DNA from: Corynebacterium kroppenstedtii DSM 44385
Lineage (GTDB): Bacteria > Actinomycetota > Actinomycetes > Mycobacteriales > Mycobacteriaceae
Length of the DNA stretch: 64,000 nucleotides
Reading direction: 5' to 3'
NCBI RefSeq assembly: GCF_000023145.1
Contig: NC_012704.1
Span: forward strand, 682,001-746,000
In this document: in pieces, positions 1 to 10,702 of the stretch
Layout: every line of letters starts with the position of its first letter
How positions within the stretch are numbered: position 1 is the first letter of the stretch
Position numbers and translations under genes: made by a program
Notes under the pieces: generated by a model
What the model saw: only the letters and a program-made list of their open reading frames with translations
Databases searched by the model: none
Told to the model about the DNA's origin: nothing

Positions 1-114
1 TCTGTGACATGGGTTACGATCGCATGTAAATCATGACCTACCACCTAAAGTAGTGTTCACGTCGCGGTCACTGTCAGACCTCGAAAACTGCTGCTAATCG
101 CAACAAAGACAGAT

Positions 115-120
115 AAGGAG
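115..120 (+). promoter_or_regulatory. Ribosome binding site of first acyl-CoA dehydrogenase
   Basis: AAGGAG lies ten bases before the ATG at 131 and supports that start. The 130 bases before the gene hold no other gene that I can see. Confidence 0.7.
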
Positions 121-130
121 CGCACATCCC

Positions 131-1306
131 ATGAAGAACTTCTTACCTCGCACGATTTTCGATGACGAGCACAAGATGTTTCGTGAAACCGCCCGTGATT
201 TCGTCGCCAAGGAAATCACCCCTCATGTTGATCAGTGGCATGAACAGGGCTATTGCGACCGCGATATGTACAAAAAAGCCGGTGAACTCGGACTTTTAGG
301 AATTACTGCCGACGAAAAATTCGGCGGTGGAGGCATGGACGACTGGCGGTTTAATGCCATCCTGTCGGAAGAGCTGGCCCAGTCTGACTGCGGTTCGGTC
401 ATTGTTTCCGTGCAGACGATCAATGACTTGGTCGTTCCGTACCTCGAGCGCTTCGCCAATGACGAGCAGAAAGAGCGCTTCCTGCGTCCACTTTGTGCTG
501 GTGAGAAGATCGCCGCTATTGCTATGACGGAGCCGGGTGCCGGCGCTGACCTGGCGGGAATCCGCACGCTTGCTAAGAAAGACGCCGACGGCAACTACAT
601 CGTGAATGGTGCCAAGACATTCATCTCCAATGGTGTCCAAGCAGATTTCACGATTATCGTGGCCGTTACTGACCCTGAAAAGGGCCGCGCCGGTGTTTCG
701 CTCCTCATTGTTGAGGACGGTATGGAGGGGTACACCAAGACGGGGCCGCTGAAGAAAGTCGGCCTTAAGGCGCAGGACACCGCGGAATTGTCCTTTGAAA
801 ACGTCACCGTTCCCGCCGAGAACCTCCTCGGTGAGGAAGGTGCCGGCTTCGGTTACCTGAGGCACAACTTGGCGCAAGAGCGGCTATCGATTGCCGTTGG
901 CTCTGTAGCGACTTCACGCCGCGCTTTCGATCTCGTTTACCAGCACAGCCAGGACCGTAAGACGTTCGGAAAACGACTGGTTGACCACCAGGCCTACGGG
1001 TGGATGCTCGCCGAAATGGCAACCAAGATCCAAGCTGCTCAGTCCTTCGTCGACGCCTGTATCGAGGCAAAAGTCAAGGGCGAACTGGATGAGACGACTG
1101 CGGCGATGGCTAAGTGGTGGACCACGGACCTGCAGGTCGAAGTGGTCAACAACGCGCTGCAAATGCATGGTGGCTACGGCTTCATGATGGAGTACCCGAT
1201 TGCTACGCATTACCTGGATACGCGCGTGCAGCCAATCTACGGTGGCCCGAACGAAATCATGAAGGAAATCATTGCTCGTCGCCTCGCTAAGGGCGCTGGC
1301 AAGTAA
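131..1306 (+). CDS. Acyl-CoA dehydrogenase, long-chain (LCAD)-like
   Basis: A 391-residue flavoprotein of normal family length that introduces the alpha-beta double bond into an acyl-CoA and passes electrons to electron-transfer flavoprotein. The FAD/substrate motif around residues 130-145 reads AMTEPGAGADLAG. The C-terminal motif is YGGPNEIMKEI, with glycine where SCAD/MCAD enzymes carry the catalytic glutamate. This is the LCAD pattern, in which the base is a glutamate in an upstream helix, and NLAQER near residue 250 matches that site. An enoyl-CoA hydratase homologue follows 65 bases downstream on the same strand, so the two probably act in sequence on one acyl-CoA. The substrate cannot be read from sequence; branched-chain or long-chain acyl-CoA are both possible. 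Confidence 0.9.
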   Translation: MKNFLPRTIFDDEHKMFRETARDFVAKEITPHVDQWHEQGYCDRDMYKKAGELGLLGITADEKFGGGGMDDWRFNAILSEELAQSDCGSVIVSVQTINDLVVPYLERFANDEQKERFLRPLCAGEKIAAIAMTEPGAGADLAGIRTLAKKDADGNYIVNGAKTFISNGVQADFTIIVAVTDPEKGRAGVSLLIVEDGMEGYTKTGPLKKVGLKAQDTAELSFENVTVPAENLLGEEGAGFGYLRHNLAQERLSIAVGSVATSRRAFDLVYQHSQDRKTFGKRLVDHQAYGWMLAEMATKIQAAQSFVDACIEAKVKGELDETTAAMAKWWTTDLQVEVVNNALQMHGGYGFMMEYPIATHYLDTRVQPIYGGPNEIMKEIIARRLAKGAGK

Positions 1307-1371
1307 GGCACGACGAAACCACGGTGCGGTGAGCGGGCTCCGCATTCCCTACGGCAACCAGAAAGGCTGTT

Positions 1372-2199
1372 ATGTCGGACGAACGCGACGTGGTGGGCGT
1401 CGATAACCTGGATGTTGAAACAGGACAACCAACCAGTGTGGCCGAGGCTGCCTCGGGCGTTGTGCGTGTGATCACGCTGCGGCGGCCAGAGGGATATAAC
1501 GCCATCAATAAGGCACTTCGTACGCGTCTCCGCGAAGAGTTTGAAGCGGCCACTGACCCGAGCGTCCGCGCCGTGCTTCTTACCGCTGAGGGGAAGTCTT
1601 TCTGCGTCGGGCAAGACCTGAAGGAGCATCTCCAGGACTTGTCCACTGGGCAGGGAATGGGCAAGGTTGTCGACGAATACAACCCCATGGTTGAGGCCTT
1701 ACTCGGTATCAAAGTCCCTATTGTTGCGGCTATTTCTGGACCAGCGGCCGGCGCAGGGTGGTCCTTAGCTTTGAATTGTGACTTCCGCATTGCCTCCAGG
1801 GGAGCATCCTTCACGGCGTCCTTCGCTGGCGTCGGATTGGCCTCCGATTGCGGGCTCTCCCACACGCTCACATCCATCGTCGGACCTGCCAAGGCTCTGG
1901 ATCTGTTGTGTCGCGACCAGCAGCTGACAGCTGAGCGCGCGTATGACCTGGGACTTGTCACCGAGGTCACCGACGACGACCGAGCTGACGAGGCCGCGAC
2001 CACGTTCGCCCTCGCGTTGGCGAATGGCCCAACGAAGTCGTTCTGCGAAATCAAAAGCCTGGTGAGAGATGAACAGGCTGTGATGTCCGCGGCCGCCCGG
2101 GAGGCGGATGCTCAAGCGCGGCTAGCTTTCACGGAGGATCATCAAGAGGCAGTGCGATCCTTCGTCGAAAAGAGAAAACCTCAGTTCAAAGGGCGGTAG
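1372..2199 (+). CDS. Enoyl-CoA hydratase/isomerase family protein (PaaG-like)
   Basis: A 275-residue crotonase-fold protein. The first oxyanion-hole loop is GKSFCVGQDL near residues 78-87 and the second is ISGPAAGAGWSLA near 122-134. The helix after it carries GLASDCGLS. This has an aspartate at the position used by PaaG-type isomerases but lacks the usual glutamate pair of a classical hydratase, so an isomerase or ring-epoxide/dienoyl-CoA role is possible. The first 20-25 residues are an extra, poorly conserved extension. It follows the acyl-CoA dehydrogenase and is probably cotranscribed. The exact substrate is unknown. Confidence 0.85.
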   Translation: MSDERDVVGVDNLDVETGQPTSVAEAASGVVRVITLRRPEGYNAINKALRTRLREEFEAATDPSVRAVLLTAEGKSFCVGQDLKEHLQDLSTGQGMGKVVDEYNPMVEALLGIKVPIVAAISGPAAGAGWSLALNCDFRIASRGASFTASFAGVGLASDCGLSHTLTSIVGPAKALDLLCRDQQLTAERAYDLGLVTEVTDDDRADEAATTFALALANGPTKSFCEIKSLVRDEQAVMSAAAREADAQARLAFTEDHQEAVRSFVEKRKPQFKGR

Positions 2200-2218
2200 T
2201 TGCGTTACCCTACACGCA

Positions 2219-2623
2219 TTACTTATGGCTTTCGTTGGCAGCGTGACGACGCTCGCGTTCCTCTGCCAACGACTTCCGCTCTTCCTGCAGCCACTCGGGT
2301 TGATCGCTAAGAAGATCGTTAATTTCGGCAGTGGTGAGCGGTTTATCCATGTCATTGCGCTTCAACGCTGCTGCAGTGACGCCGAGCTTCCGCGCGACTT
2401 CTGCCCGAGGGTGAGGCCCATTCGCCCGCAAATCTTTCAACCACTGAGGCGGATTGTTCTGTAAACCCACGAATTCATCATGGGTAAGTGCCGTCTTCTG
2501 GAACTCCTCAGGCGCCGCAGGGAGAAAAATACTCAGCTTCTTCGCCGCCGTCATAGGCTTCATGCGAGTACTTGATGGCTGCGCCCCGGGCGTGTGATCA
2601 CTGTGCGAATGAGTATCGTTCAT
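2219..2623 (-). CDS. DUF5997 family protein
   Basis: A 134-residue soluble protein. The conserved part starts with MTAAKKLSIFLPAAPEEFQ and contains a short basic stretch (PHPRAEVARKLGV) that looks like a degenerate helix-turn-helix; the C-terminus is a charged helix rich in Glu and Arg. I recognise this as the actinobacterial DUF5997 family, which is typically found beside a LysR-like substrate-binding protein, as here. The function is unknown; a role together with the divergent neighbour is inference. ATG 2623 was preferred to GTG 2629 because a -10-like TACTCT ends seven bases upstream and no ribosome binding site is visible. Confidence 0.75.
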   Translation of the reverse strand: MNDTHSHSDHTPGAQPSSTRMKPMTAAKKLSIFLPAAPEEFQKTALTHDEFVGLQNNPPQWLKDLRANGPHPRAEVARKLGVTAAALKRNDMDKPLTTAEINDLLSDQPEWLQEERKSLAEERERRHAANESHK

Positions 2624-2630
2624 GCGCACC

Positions 2631-2636
2631 AGAGTA
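2631..2636 (-). promoter_or_regulatory. Candidate -10 box, leaderless DUF5997 gene
   Basis: TACTCT on the minus strand ends seven bases before ATG 2623, so transcription would start at or very near the start codon. No clear -35 box is visible. Confidence 0.45.
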
Positions 2637-2729
2637 ATGCATAAGTGGTTCCTATCCCGACGCTCTCAGTGCTGAGTTGGCGTTCTTCAATTCGAGTCGC
2701 GTACCGTGCCGGGCGTGGGCCTCGTACGT

Positions 2730-2735
2730 TACGAT
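2730..2735 (+). promoter_or_regulatory. Candidate -10 box, leaderless LysR-like gene
   Basis: TACGAT ends six bases before ATG 2742, with no Shine-Dalgarno sequence between. This fits leaderless transcription and argues for ATG 2742 over the in-frame GTG at 2706. Confidence 0.5.
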
Positions 2736-2741
2736 CTGTTC

Positions 2742-3359
2742 ATGACCGAATATCTCAAGGTCGCCTTCGTTCCGGGCCTTCTTCCCGACAAATGGTTCCG
2801 CAGGTTTGATGAACGCCACGGTGGTGCGTCGCGTGGTGCGAATCGTCGTGTGCGTATTGCGTCCGCTGCCGCTGACGATCCGCTTCCTTATGTCCTGCAC
2901 GGGAAGGCCGACGTGGCGTTCGTCCGCATGGATAGTCGCGGACGTGAGGGCGTCGTCAAGGATGCTGAAGCGAGGGGTCAATCGATCCACATCATTGAGC
3001 TATACGAGGAACAACCCGGCGTCGCAGTACCCAAGGACAACCCCATCGCGCTGTTCCCGCAGGTCAGCTCGCAGGATTTAGAGGACGAGAAGATCATGTG
3101 GGCACCTCAGCCGCCTGATTTCCCGGTTGATATTGCCGACGTTCGTGCCGCGCTTGAGGTTGTTGCCGCGAACGTCGGTGTTGTTATCGCGCCCCGCCCG
3201 TTGTTGAGGGTGATTAATAAGCGAGGAGTGAAAGACGTCGCTTTGAGTGATGGGCGTCCGACGCAGCTGGCCATGGTGTGGTTGCAGTCTTGTGACAACC
3301 GCGACATACAGAATCTCGTCGGGATCGTGCGGGGACGCACAGCGCGGTCGTCGCGATAG
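2742..3359 (+). CDS. LysR substrate-binding domain protein without a DNA-binding domain
   Basis: A 205-residue protein resembling only the effector-binding domain of LysR regulators. It opens directly with LKVAFVPGLLPDKWFRRF, the first strand and helix of that fold, and has a typical mid-region LPYVLHGKADVAFVR. The N-terminal helix-turn-helix present in full LysR proteins (about 300 residues) is absent. It is divergent from the DUF5997 gene with 118 bases between the start codons, a pairing I know from other actinobacteria. It could bind a small ligand and act through a partner, but that is inference. Confidence 0.75.
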   Translation: MTEYLKVAFVPGLLPDKWFRRFDERHGGASRGANRRVRIASAAADDPLPYVLHGKADVAFVRMDSRGREGVVKDAEARGQSIHIIELYEEQPGVAVPKDNPIALFPQVSSQDLEDEKIMWAPQPPDFPVDIADVRAALEVVAANVGVVIAPRPLLRVINKRGVKDVALSDGRPTQLAMVWLQSCDNRDIQNLVGIVRGRTARSSR

Positions 3360-3386
3360 CTTGACGGGATGGAACAATAGAGCGCT

Positions 3387-3893
3387 ATGACAGCATCGTT
3401 CAAAGGAACTATCCGCCTTATGACGCGCGACGATTATCCAGACGTGGCACGTATCCACCAGGCAGGGCTGAATACAGGCAACGGTGCATATGAAGCCTCG
3501 CCGGTCACGTGGGAGGAGTTCGTCGACAAGAAGATCCCTGAGCTGTGCTTCGTCGCGGAAGATGAGGGGACAATTCTTGGGTGGGTTGCGCTCATGCCGT
3601 TCTATCATCGGCCGTCCCTGACTGGTTTCTTAGAGGACTCGATTTATATTGATCCGGCTGCGTCGGGACGTGGAGTGGGTACTGCGCTTCTGGAGCACTC
3701 TGCCGCGAAGGCGAAGGAGTGGGGCGCATGGACCATCACCGGATGGATTTTTGAGGACAACTCCGCGTCTCAAGCGCTGCATGCGAAGGCGGGGTTCAGG
3801 AAAGTGGGCACACTCCAGCGTCACGGGTGGATGGATTATGGTCCGTGGTCGGACCGATACCGCCAGTGCGCCATTTACGAAAAACTCCTGTAG
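3387..3893 (+). CDS. GNAT-family N-acetyltransferase (phosphinothricin/methionine sulfoximine type)
   Basis: A 168-residue acetyl-CoA-dependent N-acetyltransferase of the Pat/YncA type. Domain landmarks are IRLMTRDDYPDVARIHQAG at the N-terminus, the acetyl-CoA-binding segment DPAASGRGVGTALLEH near residues 90-105, and the aromatic LHAKAGFRKVGTLQRHG near 130-146 with the usual C-terminal W-D-R pattern. Known members detoxify phosphinothricin or methionine sulfoximine. The gene stands alone; the ribosome binding site is weak, and an AACAAT eight bases upstream may indicate a leaderless transcript. Confidence 0.85.
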   Translation: MTASFKGTIRLMTRDDYPDVARIHQAGLNTGNGAYEASPVTWEEFVDKKIPELCFVAEDEGTILGWVALMPFYHRPSLTGFLEDSIYIDPAASGRGVGTALLEHSAAKAKEWGAWTITGWIFEDNSASQALHAKAGFRKVGTLQRHGWMDYGPWSDRYRQCAIYEKLL

Positions 3894-3923
3894 AACAACC
3901 TGGGTCAGGGCAATACCGTCGGA

Positions 3924-3971
3924 CGAAAAAGTATCGCGCGCCGACACAATACGGGTTGTGCCGACGCGCGA
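3924..3971 (-). terminator. Intrinsic terminator of the MFS exporter gene
   Basis: A strong inverted repeat (arms 3934-3949 and 3956-3971, 14 of 16 pairs, six-base loop) sits between two convergent genes. Read on the minus strand it is followed by a run of five T (from GAAAAAG on the plus strand), as expected for a Rho-independent terminator of the exporter. It may also slow transcription from the acetyltransferase side, but there the T-run is missing. Confidence 0.75.
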
Positions 3972-4011
3972 GGGGGCCGTTCTATAGCAGCGTTGTATTT
4001 ACACCACGTAT

Positions 4012-5703
<1,692 letters not shown>

Positions 5704-5711
5704 TCATCCTC

Positions 5712-6644
5712 TCATTTCTCATCGTTACGTTCGTCGCCGTCGTTGTTGTTTTTATTTTTCTTGTCGACGTTGGTCGAGTGGTCGTCAGTGATGTTCAGAT
5801 TTGTGTTGTTACTGCTTTGTCTTTCCGACGCTGCCCTCGGCGGCGTGCTGTCTGCCAAACACTCCGGGGGAGGAGCCCCTAAAACGTCGTAGAACAGGGT
5901 GAAAGCGCCCAGGCAGCAATCGCGGAGGCGACGATGCCCATTGGTGGAATCGGGTTGCCTGGTCCACCGAAGCGTTCCAATCCGCACGGCGTCTTGGCAC
6001 AGCATGGTCAGGGTGACGGCTTCCTCAGAGACGCCACCTGTGTTCTCTGTGCTCGGAAAAGCAGTTTGTGGAAGCGATCGACGCTCCGGGTGGAGGGTGA
6101 AAAACTCGTCGACCAGTTTCACGATGTTGTGGAAGCGTTGGATAGTCAGTCCAAATAGCGGAGCTGCGATATTAGGGTTATCGCGGATGATCTCCTTCCG
6201 GCGGCTACGCAGCAGCGCTGAGAACTCGTCACTGCGGCCGCGCGACGCGAAACTTGTCTGGAGGATGAGGTCCACCAAGGCCACGGTCACATGTTGCGGA
6301 TCGGCAGCGAGGAATTCTTTTCGTTCTTCATCAGGAATGTCAACAACAGGGTGACCGAGGACGGCGATTTCCTTGGAGTCGACATAGTTGAAGAACGTGC
6401 GTTTCGAAATATTCGCTGCGTCGAAGATGTCCTCGATGGTGACGTTGTCATAGCCTTTGTCGAGGACAAGCCGAGTGGCGTGATCTTCGATAGCGCACAG
6501 GGTTTCTAAGCGCTTGCGTTCTCGAAGACCCCGTGGCGCATGAGTTCCCTCGGTGTCGAGGTAGTTACGATTGCTTTCCACGAGAGACAACCATAGACCT
6601 AATTCTGCACTCAGTGCAAAGTTGCGGTCAGTAAAAGTCTGCAT
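5712..6644 (-). CDS. TetR-family transcriptional regulator of the adjacent exporter
   Basis: A 310-residue protein. The TetR helix-turn-helix lies around residues 40-90, with TIEDIFDAANISKRTFFNYVDSKE as the recognisable core; the 'FFNYVDSKE' ending is classic. The ligand domain is less conserved, and the last 40 residues are Asn/Asp/Lys-rich low complexity. It is the first gene of a two-gene operon with the exporter. The listed ATG gives an unusually long 40-residue leader before the DNA-binding domain; an in-frame GTG near 6580 would shorten it by about 21 residues and would place a perfect palindrome (6607-6619) upstream of the gene. Confidence 0.85.
   Translation of the reverse strand: MQTFTDRNFALSAELGLWLSLVESNRNYLDTEGTHAPRGLRERKRLETLCAIEDHATRLVLDKGYDNVTIEDIFDAANISKRTFFNYVDSKEIAVLGHPVVDIPDEERKEFLAADPQHVTVALVDLILQTSFASRGRSDEFSALLRSRRKEIIRDNPNIAAPLFGLTIQRFHNIVKLVDEFFTLHPERRSLPQTAFPSTENTGGVSEEAVTLTMLCQDAVRIGTLRWTRQPDSTNGHRRLRDCCLGAFTLFYDVLGAPPPECLADSTPPRAASERQSSNNTNLNITDDHSTNVDKKNKNNNDGDERNDEK
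6607..6619. promoter_or_regulatory. Candidate TetR operator palindrome
   Basis: TGCACTCAGTGCA is a perfect 13-base palindrome close to the 5' end of the TetR gene. If translation starts at the internal GTG near 6580, this site would be a promoter-proximal operator for autoregulation. It may also arise by chance from codons for Ala-Leu-Ser-Ala. Confidence 0.3.
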
Positions 6645-6720
6645 TGTGTGAAAGAAATCAGAAGTGTCTCAATTGTGACATGGGTCATGACGGAGCCTCT
6701 GGAACATAAAAAGAGGCCAT

Positions 6721-6750
6721 AAAAAAGGGCCACCCTCAAGGGGTGACCCA
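6721..6750 (-). terminator. Rho-independent terminator of fumC
   Basis: On the minus strand a hairpin with arms GGGTCACCC and GGGTGGCCC (one mismatch, short TTGA-type loop; 6727-6749) is followed by six T (6726-6721). It lies 48 bases past the fumC stop codon. Confidence 0.85.
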
Positions 6751-6797
6751 GTGTCATCAGGCGACTAGATGAAGTAGCCGACTAGCAATTCATTCGC

Positions 6798-8201
6798 CTA
6801 CTTATCGCGATCCGTATTCGCCATGGCAAGCACGTCGAGGCGCTTATCCAGCTCCTCTTCCGTGAGCTTCTCGCCATCGACAAAACCGAGGTCAATGACG
6901 GTTTGGCGAATAGTCTTGCCCTCCTTCAGCGCGGTCTTGGCAACCTTCGCGGCAGCCTCATAACCGATCGCGCTGTTGAGCGGAGTGACGATGGATGGCG
7001 ACGACTCAGCCAGCGTCCGCATGCGCTCAGCGTTCGGCTCAATTCCGTCCACCATCTTTTCGGCGAAGATCACCGCAGTGTTGGATAGCAGGCGGATTGA
7101 CTCAAGCACATTGCGCGCCATCATCGGGATGAACACGTTCAGCTCGAACGCGCCTTGCATACCACCGGCAGCAATCGCGGCGTCGTTACCAATCACCTGG
7201 CACGCAACCTGAGTAGCGGTCTCACACATGACTGGGTTGACCTTGCCCGGCATAATCGACGAACCCGGCTGGAGGTCAGGAAGGTGAATCTCGCCGAGGC
7301 CGGTCAGCGGGCCGGAGCCCATCCACCGGATATCGTTGGCGATCTTGTTGAGGGAGACAGCGATGCTCCGCAGCGCACCCGACATCTCGACGAGCCCATC
7401 GCGATTCGCCTGAGCCTCAAAGTGGTTAATGCAAGGACGCAGTTCCTCAACGCCGGTCAGTTTCACCAGCTCAGCGGTGACTTTGTCGCCGAAATCTTCG
7501 GTGGTGTTCAGCCCGGTTCCGACGGCCGTACCACCGATGGGGAGTTCACCGACGCGCGGCAGGGTAGCCTTCACGCGCTCGATGCCAGCTTCGATTTGCC
7601 GAGCGTAGCCCGAGAACTCCTGCCCCAAGGTCACCGGTACCGCGTCCATCAGGTGGGTGCGTCCGGACTTCACAACCTCTTCCCACTCGGTCGCCTTGGC
7701 GGACAGCGACTTGTGCAGCGTCGTCAATGCAGGAATGAGATCCTTAACGGCAGCCTCCGTCGTGGCAACGTGCGTTGCGGTGGGGAAGGTGTCGTTCGAG
7801 GACTGGCCCATGTTGACGTCGTCATTCGGGTGAACCTCAACACCGTTGTTCTTACAGATAGAGGCGATAACCTCGTTGGTGTTCATATTCGACGACGTAC
7901 CGGAGCCGGTCTGGAAGACGTCGATAGGAAATTCTTTGTCGTGTTTGCCGTCGGCAATATCGGTGGCCGCAGCGATGATGGCTTTGCCTTTTTCCTCTGA
8001 AAGTAGGCCACGGTCAAGATTGACTTGCGCACATGCGGCCTTGAGCAGGCCCATGGCGCGGATTTGTGCGTGTTCGAGGCCGCGCCCCGACACTGGGAAA
8101 TTCTGAACCGCACGTTGGGTTTGCGCGCGCCACAGTGCTGCGGCCGGAACCTTGACTTCACCCATGGTGTCGTGCTCGATGCGGTATTCCTGATCGCTCA
8201 T
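6798..8201 (-). CDS. fumC: Class II fumarate hydratase
   Basis: A 467-residue enzyme of typical length that interconverts fumarate and L-malate in the TCA cycle as a cytoplasmic homotetramer. The fumarase/aspartase signature [11 protein letters not shown] lies near residue 320. Other active-site segments are [14 protein letters not shown] near 100-113, SSNDTFPTA near 135 and [16 protein letters not shown] near 180-195. These identify FumC rather than aspartase or argininosuccinate lyase. It lies beside glpX as in other corynebacteria. The 257 bases between it and glpX hold no visible gene. A terminator follows at 6721-6750. Confidence 0.97.
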   Translation of the reverse strand: MSDQEYRIEHDTMGEVKVPAAALWRAQTQRAVQNFPVSGRGLEHAQIRAMGLLKAACAQVNLDRGLLSEEKGKAIIAAATDIADGKHDKEFPIDVFQTGSGTSSNMNTNEVIASICKNNGVEVHPNDDVNMGQSSNDTFPTATHVATTEAAVKDLIPALTTLHKSLSAKATEWEEVVKSGRTHLMDAVPVTLGQEFSGYARQIEAGIERVKATLPRVGELPIGGTAVGTGLNTTEDFGDKVTAELVKLTGVEELRPCINHFEAQANRDGLVEMSGALRSIAVSLNKIANDIRWMGSGPLTGLGEIHLPDLQPGSSIMPGKVNPVMCETATQVACQVIGNDAAIAAGGMQGAFELNVFIPMMARNVLESIRLLSNTAVIFAEKMVDGIEPNAERMRTLAESSPSIVTPLNSAIGYEAAAKVAKTALKEGKTIRQTVIDLGFVDGEKLTEEELDKRLDVLAMANTDRDK

Positions 8202-8458
8202 GTTATGTAAGTCCCACCTTCATAAGTGCTATGAGGATATGTGCAAAGTGGCAAAAATCGTGCCACCTCAAGTATGGCTTATCGGGAGCCACGATGTGTG
8301 ATCGATGGTGCCAAAATCGCAACCTAGTGGTGTAGGTCATAGATTACCGCCGTGTGCGGCAAGCGCATGGTGTCCTACGTGCCTATGTGTGCGTGTAGGA
8401 GTGGATGCCCGGTGAACGACAGACGCCCCCGGGCACGGCACCGACCCGAAAACGGGTT

Positions 8459-9463
8459 CTAGCTGTAATCGACGACGGCGTACTCTTCCAGCTTCGTCAG
8501 CTGGTGATGCGACTCAATCATGCGGACAGTGCCGGACTTTGACCGCATGACCAGCGAACGCGTGATCGCGCCGCGCGGTGAATAGGTGACTCCGCGGAGC
8601 ATATCGCCGTTGGTCACGCCCGTCGCAACGAAGAAGCAGTTCTGTGAGTGAACAAGGTCTTCTGTCGTGAGAACCTTGCCCAGTTCGTGGCCAGCATCGA
8701 GGGCCTTCTGCTTCTCTTCATCATTACGCGGGGTCAGCACACCCTGAATCTCTCCGCCCATGCATCGCATGGCACACGCAGTGATGATTCCCTCTGGGGT
8801 TCCGCCGACGCCCATCATGATGTCGATGCTGTTCTGGGTCTGATCCTGGGCCGCTGCCACAGCACCAGCGACGTCACCGTCGTGAATTAAACGAACCTTG
8901 GCTCCGGCGTCGCGAATTTCCTGAATGAGGTGCTCGTGGCGGGGACGATCCAAAACGACGACGGTAATGTCCGAGGCCCTCTTACCCTTGGCGTGAGCGA
9001 CTGCGCGAATGTTGTCCTTGACCGGAGCGTTGACGTCAACAACGCCACGGGCCTCGGCACCGACCGCGATTTTCTTCATGTAGAACACGGCGGATGGGTC
9101 GTACATGGTTCCACGCTCTGCTGCGGCGAGCACCGAGATAGCGTTCTGGCGGCCCTCAGCCATCAATGTGGTCCCATCAACAGGGTCGACAGCGATGTCG
9201 ATATCGGGGCCTTCGCCTGTTCCGACCTCTTCGCCGTTGAAGAGCATCGGGGCTTCGTCTTTTTCACCTTCGCCGATAACTACTACACCGCGCATTGCCA
9301 CGGTGTTGATCATCTGGCGCATGGCGTCGACAGCGGCTCCGTCGCCTTCGTTCTTCTTTCCGCGGCCGACCCACCTGCCCGAGGCAAGGGCGGCGGCTTC
9401 CGTCACGCGGACCAGTTCCATAGCGAGGTTACGGTCCGGTGGTGTTTGTTTGTGGTCACTCAT
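8459..9463 (-). CDS. glpX: Fructose-1,6-bisphosphatase, class II (GlpX)
   Basis: A 334-residue class II fructose-1,6-bisphosphatase, the gluconeogenic enzyme that hydrolyses fructose 1,6-bisphosphate to fructose 6-phosphate. The metal-binding motif DPVDGTT is near residues 97-103, preceded by [14 protein letters not shown], and the substrate segment [20 protein letters not shown] lies near 220-240. All are typical of GlpX. Start ATG 9463 was chosen because AGGAGG lies 12 bases upstream; an in-frame GTG at 9472 is only three bases from that site. A short hairpin (ACCCG-AAAA-CGGGT, 8444-8457) directly follows the stop codon. Confidence 0.95.
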   Translation of the reverse strand: MSDHKQTPPDRNLAMELVRVTEAAALASGRWVGRGKKNEGDGAAVDAMRQMINTVAMRGVVVIGEGEKDEAPMLFNGEEVGTGEGPDIDIAVDPVDGTTLMAEGRQNAISVLAAAERGTMYDPSAVFYMKKIAVGAEARGVVDVNAPVKDNIRAVAHAKGKRASDITVVVLDRPRHEHLIQEIRDAGAKVRLIHDGDVAGAVAAAQDQTQNSIDIMMGVGGTPEGIITACAMRCMGGEIQGVLTPRNDEEKQKALDAGHELGKVLTTEDLVHSQNCFFVATGVTNGDMLRGVTYSPRGAITRSLVMRSKSGTVRMIESHHQLTKLEEYAVVDYS

Positions 9464-9720
9464 GGGTGGCACATGCCTCCTGTTTTGGCTTCAGTGATGG
9501 GGTTGATCATCTTCATTGTTTCACTTATGCGCCCAATAGCCGATTAATCTCACTCCCAAATAGGGGCAAAATGTGGTGAATCTTGTACTTTTTCGGAGGT
9601 GACCACAGGTTCTCCCTGTTGGTTGGTGTGACCACGATTATGCGGGCGGTGCGGGCCAAAGACGGGACCGATAGTGAGTGGCCGTTATGGGTGGTTGGTC
9701 GGTGACGTCGACCGGTGGTT

Positions 9721-9750
9721 TTGTGATCCCCCATGATGAACAGCCATAAT
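9721..9750 (+). promoter_or_regulatory. Candidate promoter of the DUF4245 gene (leaderless)
   Basis: TTGTGA (9721-9726) and CATAAT (9745-9750) are separated by 18 bases, and CATAAT ends seven bases before the GTG start at 9758. Both hexamers are close to the sigma-70 consensus, and no ribosome binding site is seen. Confidence 0.5.
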
Positions 9751-9757
9751 CGTTCGC

Positions 9758-10375
9758 GTGCGCACGAAAAAGGTGGAGAAGCCAAGGATTTTCCAAGACG
9801 GCCGTGACATGATTATCTCGCTCGGAGTCATGCTCATCGTGATGTTCGTCGTCATCGGAGGGACAGGCCTGTGCCATTACCAGCCGGGCAACCCGAAAGA
9901 AGGCAAAGTCACCCGCGTTGACTACACCACGTTCTTACAGAGCGAGGCGCAATCCGCCGATTATCCCGTTCGCATCCCCGCGTCGCCCGAGGGGTGGATT
10001 CCTAATTCGGCTCTTCGAATCAACCTCAACGGCCATTCTGGTTCCTCAGTCGGGTGGGTCCATGACAAAGACTGGATCCGATTTGTTCAAACGAGCGCAT
10101 CCGTCGACGACGTAGCCCAGGGGCTCGACGGTAAAGCCCGGGAAGAAAAGGGAACCAAAGACATCGACGGAACAACGTGGCATGTGTTTGAGGGGTCCGA
10201 CGATGACGTCCGCACGGCATGGGTCGTGGATAAGAAAGACGTGCGATGGGCTGTATCGGGCACCGGCAGCACCGATGAATTCGCGACGATGGCGAAGGCT
10301 ATTCAGGAAGCAAAGCCAGAGCCGTCTGCAGGGGAATCGGCCCCGTCCGAAGCGTCGTCTTCACCTTCGGCGTAA
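9758..10375 (+). CDS. DUF4245 family membrane-anchored protein
   Basis: A 205-residue protein with a single transmembrane segment near residues 17-36 ([20 protein letters not shown]), followed by an extracytoplasmic domain with the DUF4245 patterns [10 protein letters not shown] and [16 protein letters not shown]. The last 20 residues are Pro/Glu/Ser/Ala-rich. The family is actinobacterial and of unknown function. It commonly neighbours glpX and xseB, as here. Its 3' end overlaps xseB by 73 bases in the opposite orientation. Confidence 0.85.
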   Translation: MRTKKVEKPRIFQDGRDMIISLGVMLIVMFVVIGGTGLCHYQPGNPKEGKVTRVDYTTFLQSEAQSADYPVRIPASPEGWIPNSALRINLNGHSGSSVGWVHDKDWIRFVQTSASVDDVAQGLDGKAREEKGTKDIDGTTWHVFEGSDDDVRTAWVVDKKDVRWAVSGTGSTDEFATMAKAIQEAKPEPSAGESAPSEASSSPSA

Positions 10376-10638
10376 TCACTATCTTCTAAGGCTTTCTCAA
10401 CGCGGTGGCGGGCTCCCTCGAGGTAGTCTTCGCAGGTCCGGGCCAGTGCCTCGCCTCGCTCCCAGTACAAAAGTGACTCATCAAGGCTCATTTGGCCAAG
10501 TTCGAGAATCCGCACGACTTCAATGAGTTCCTGGCGTGCTTCTTCATAGGATAATTCTTCGACGGGCTTAAAGCGGGGGTTGGATTCGCCGGAACCGATG
10601 GTGAATGAGTCGGAATCGTTGCGGTCGGGCTGTGTCAT
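10303..10638 (-). CDS. xseB: Exodeoxyribonuclease VII small subunit
   Basis: A 111-residue protein. The conserved core is [19 protein letters not shown] followed by [23 protein letters not shown], the signature of XseB, which assembles in several copies on XseA to form exonuclease VII, a degrader of single-stranded DNA. The C-terminal 25 residues are an acidic Asp/Ser/Gly tail that lies opposite the end of the DUF4245 gene. ATG 10638 is preceded by GGAG at a good distance, so it is preferred over the longer reading from 10659. xseA lies directly upstream. Confidence 0.95.
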   Translation of the reverse strand: MTQPDRNDSDSFTIGSGESNPRFKPVEELSYEEARQELIEVVRILELGQMSLDESLLYWERGEALARTCEDYLEGARHRVEKALEDSDYAEGEDDASDGADSPADGSGFAS

Positions 10639-10702
10639 AGATAGCTCCTTCGAAAGCATTACGTGTGGTTAATCGTGGCGTGTGGATAATCGTGGGGTTG
10701 GC

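Noticed and set aside
3..14. The 12-mer TGTGACATGGGT shared by the region before the first acyl-CoA dehydrogenase and the region before the TetR gene (about 6674-6685), where it forms TGAC-N4-GTCA
   Set aside because: The same 12-mer also occurs inside the patatin-like coding sequence near 34315, and a 64-kb window is expected to hold many chance 12-base matches. Not enough for a shared operator.
7155..8000. Open frame of 281 codons antisense to fumC
   Set aside because: Lies fully opposite a conserved enzyme gene and resembles no protein.
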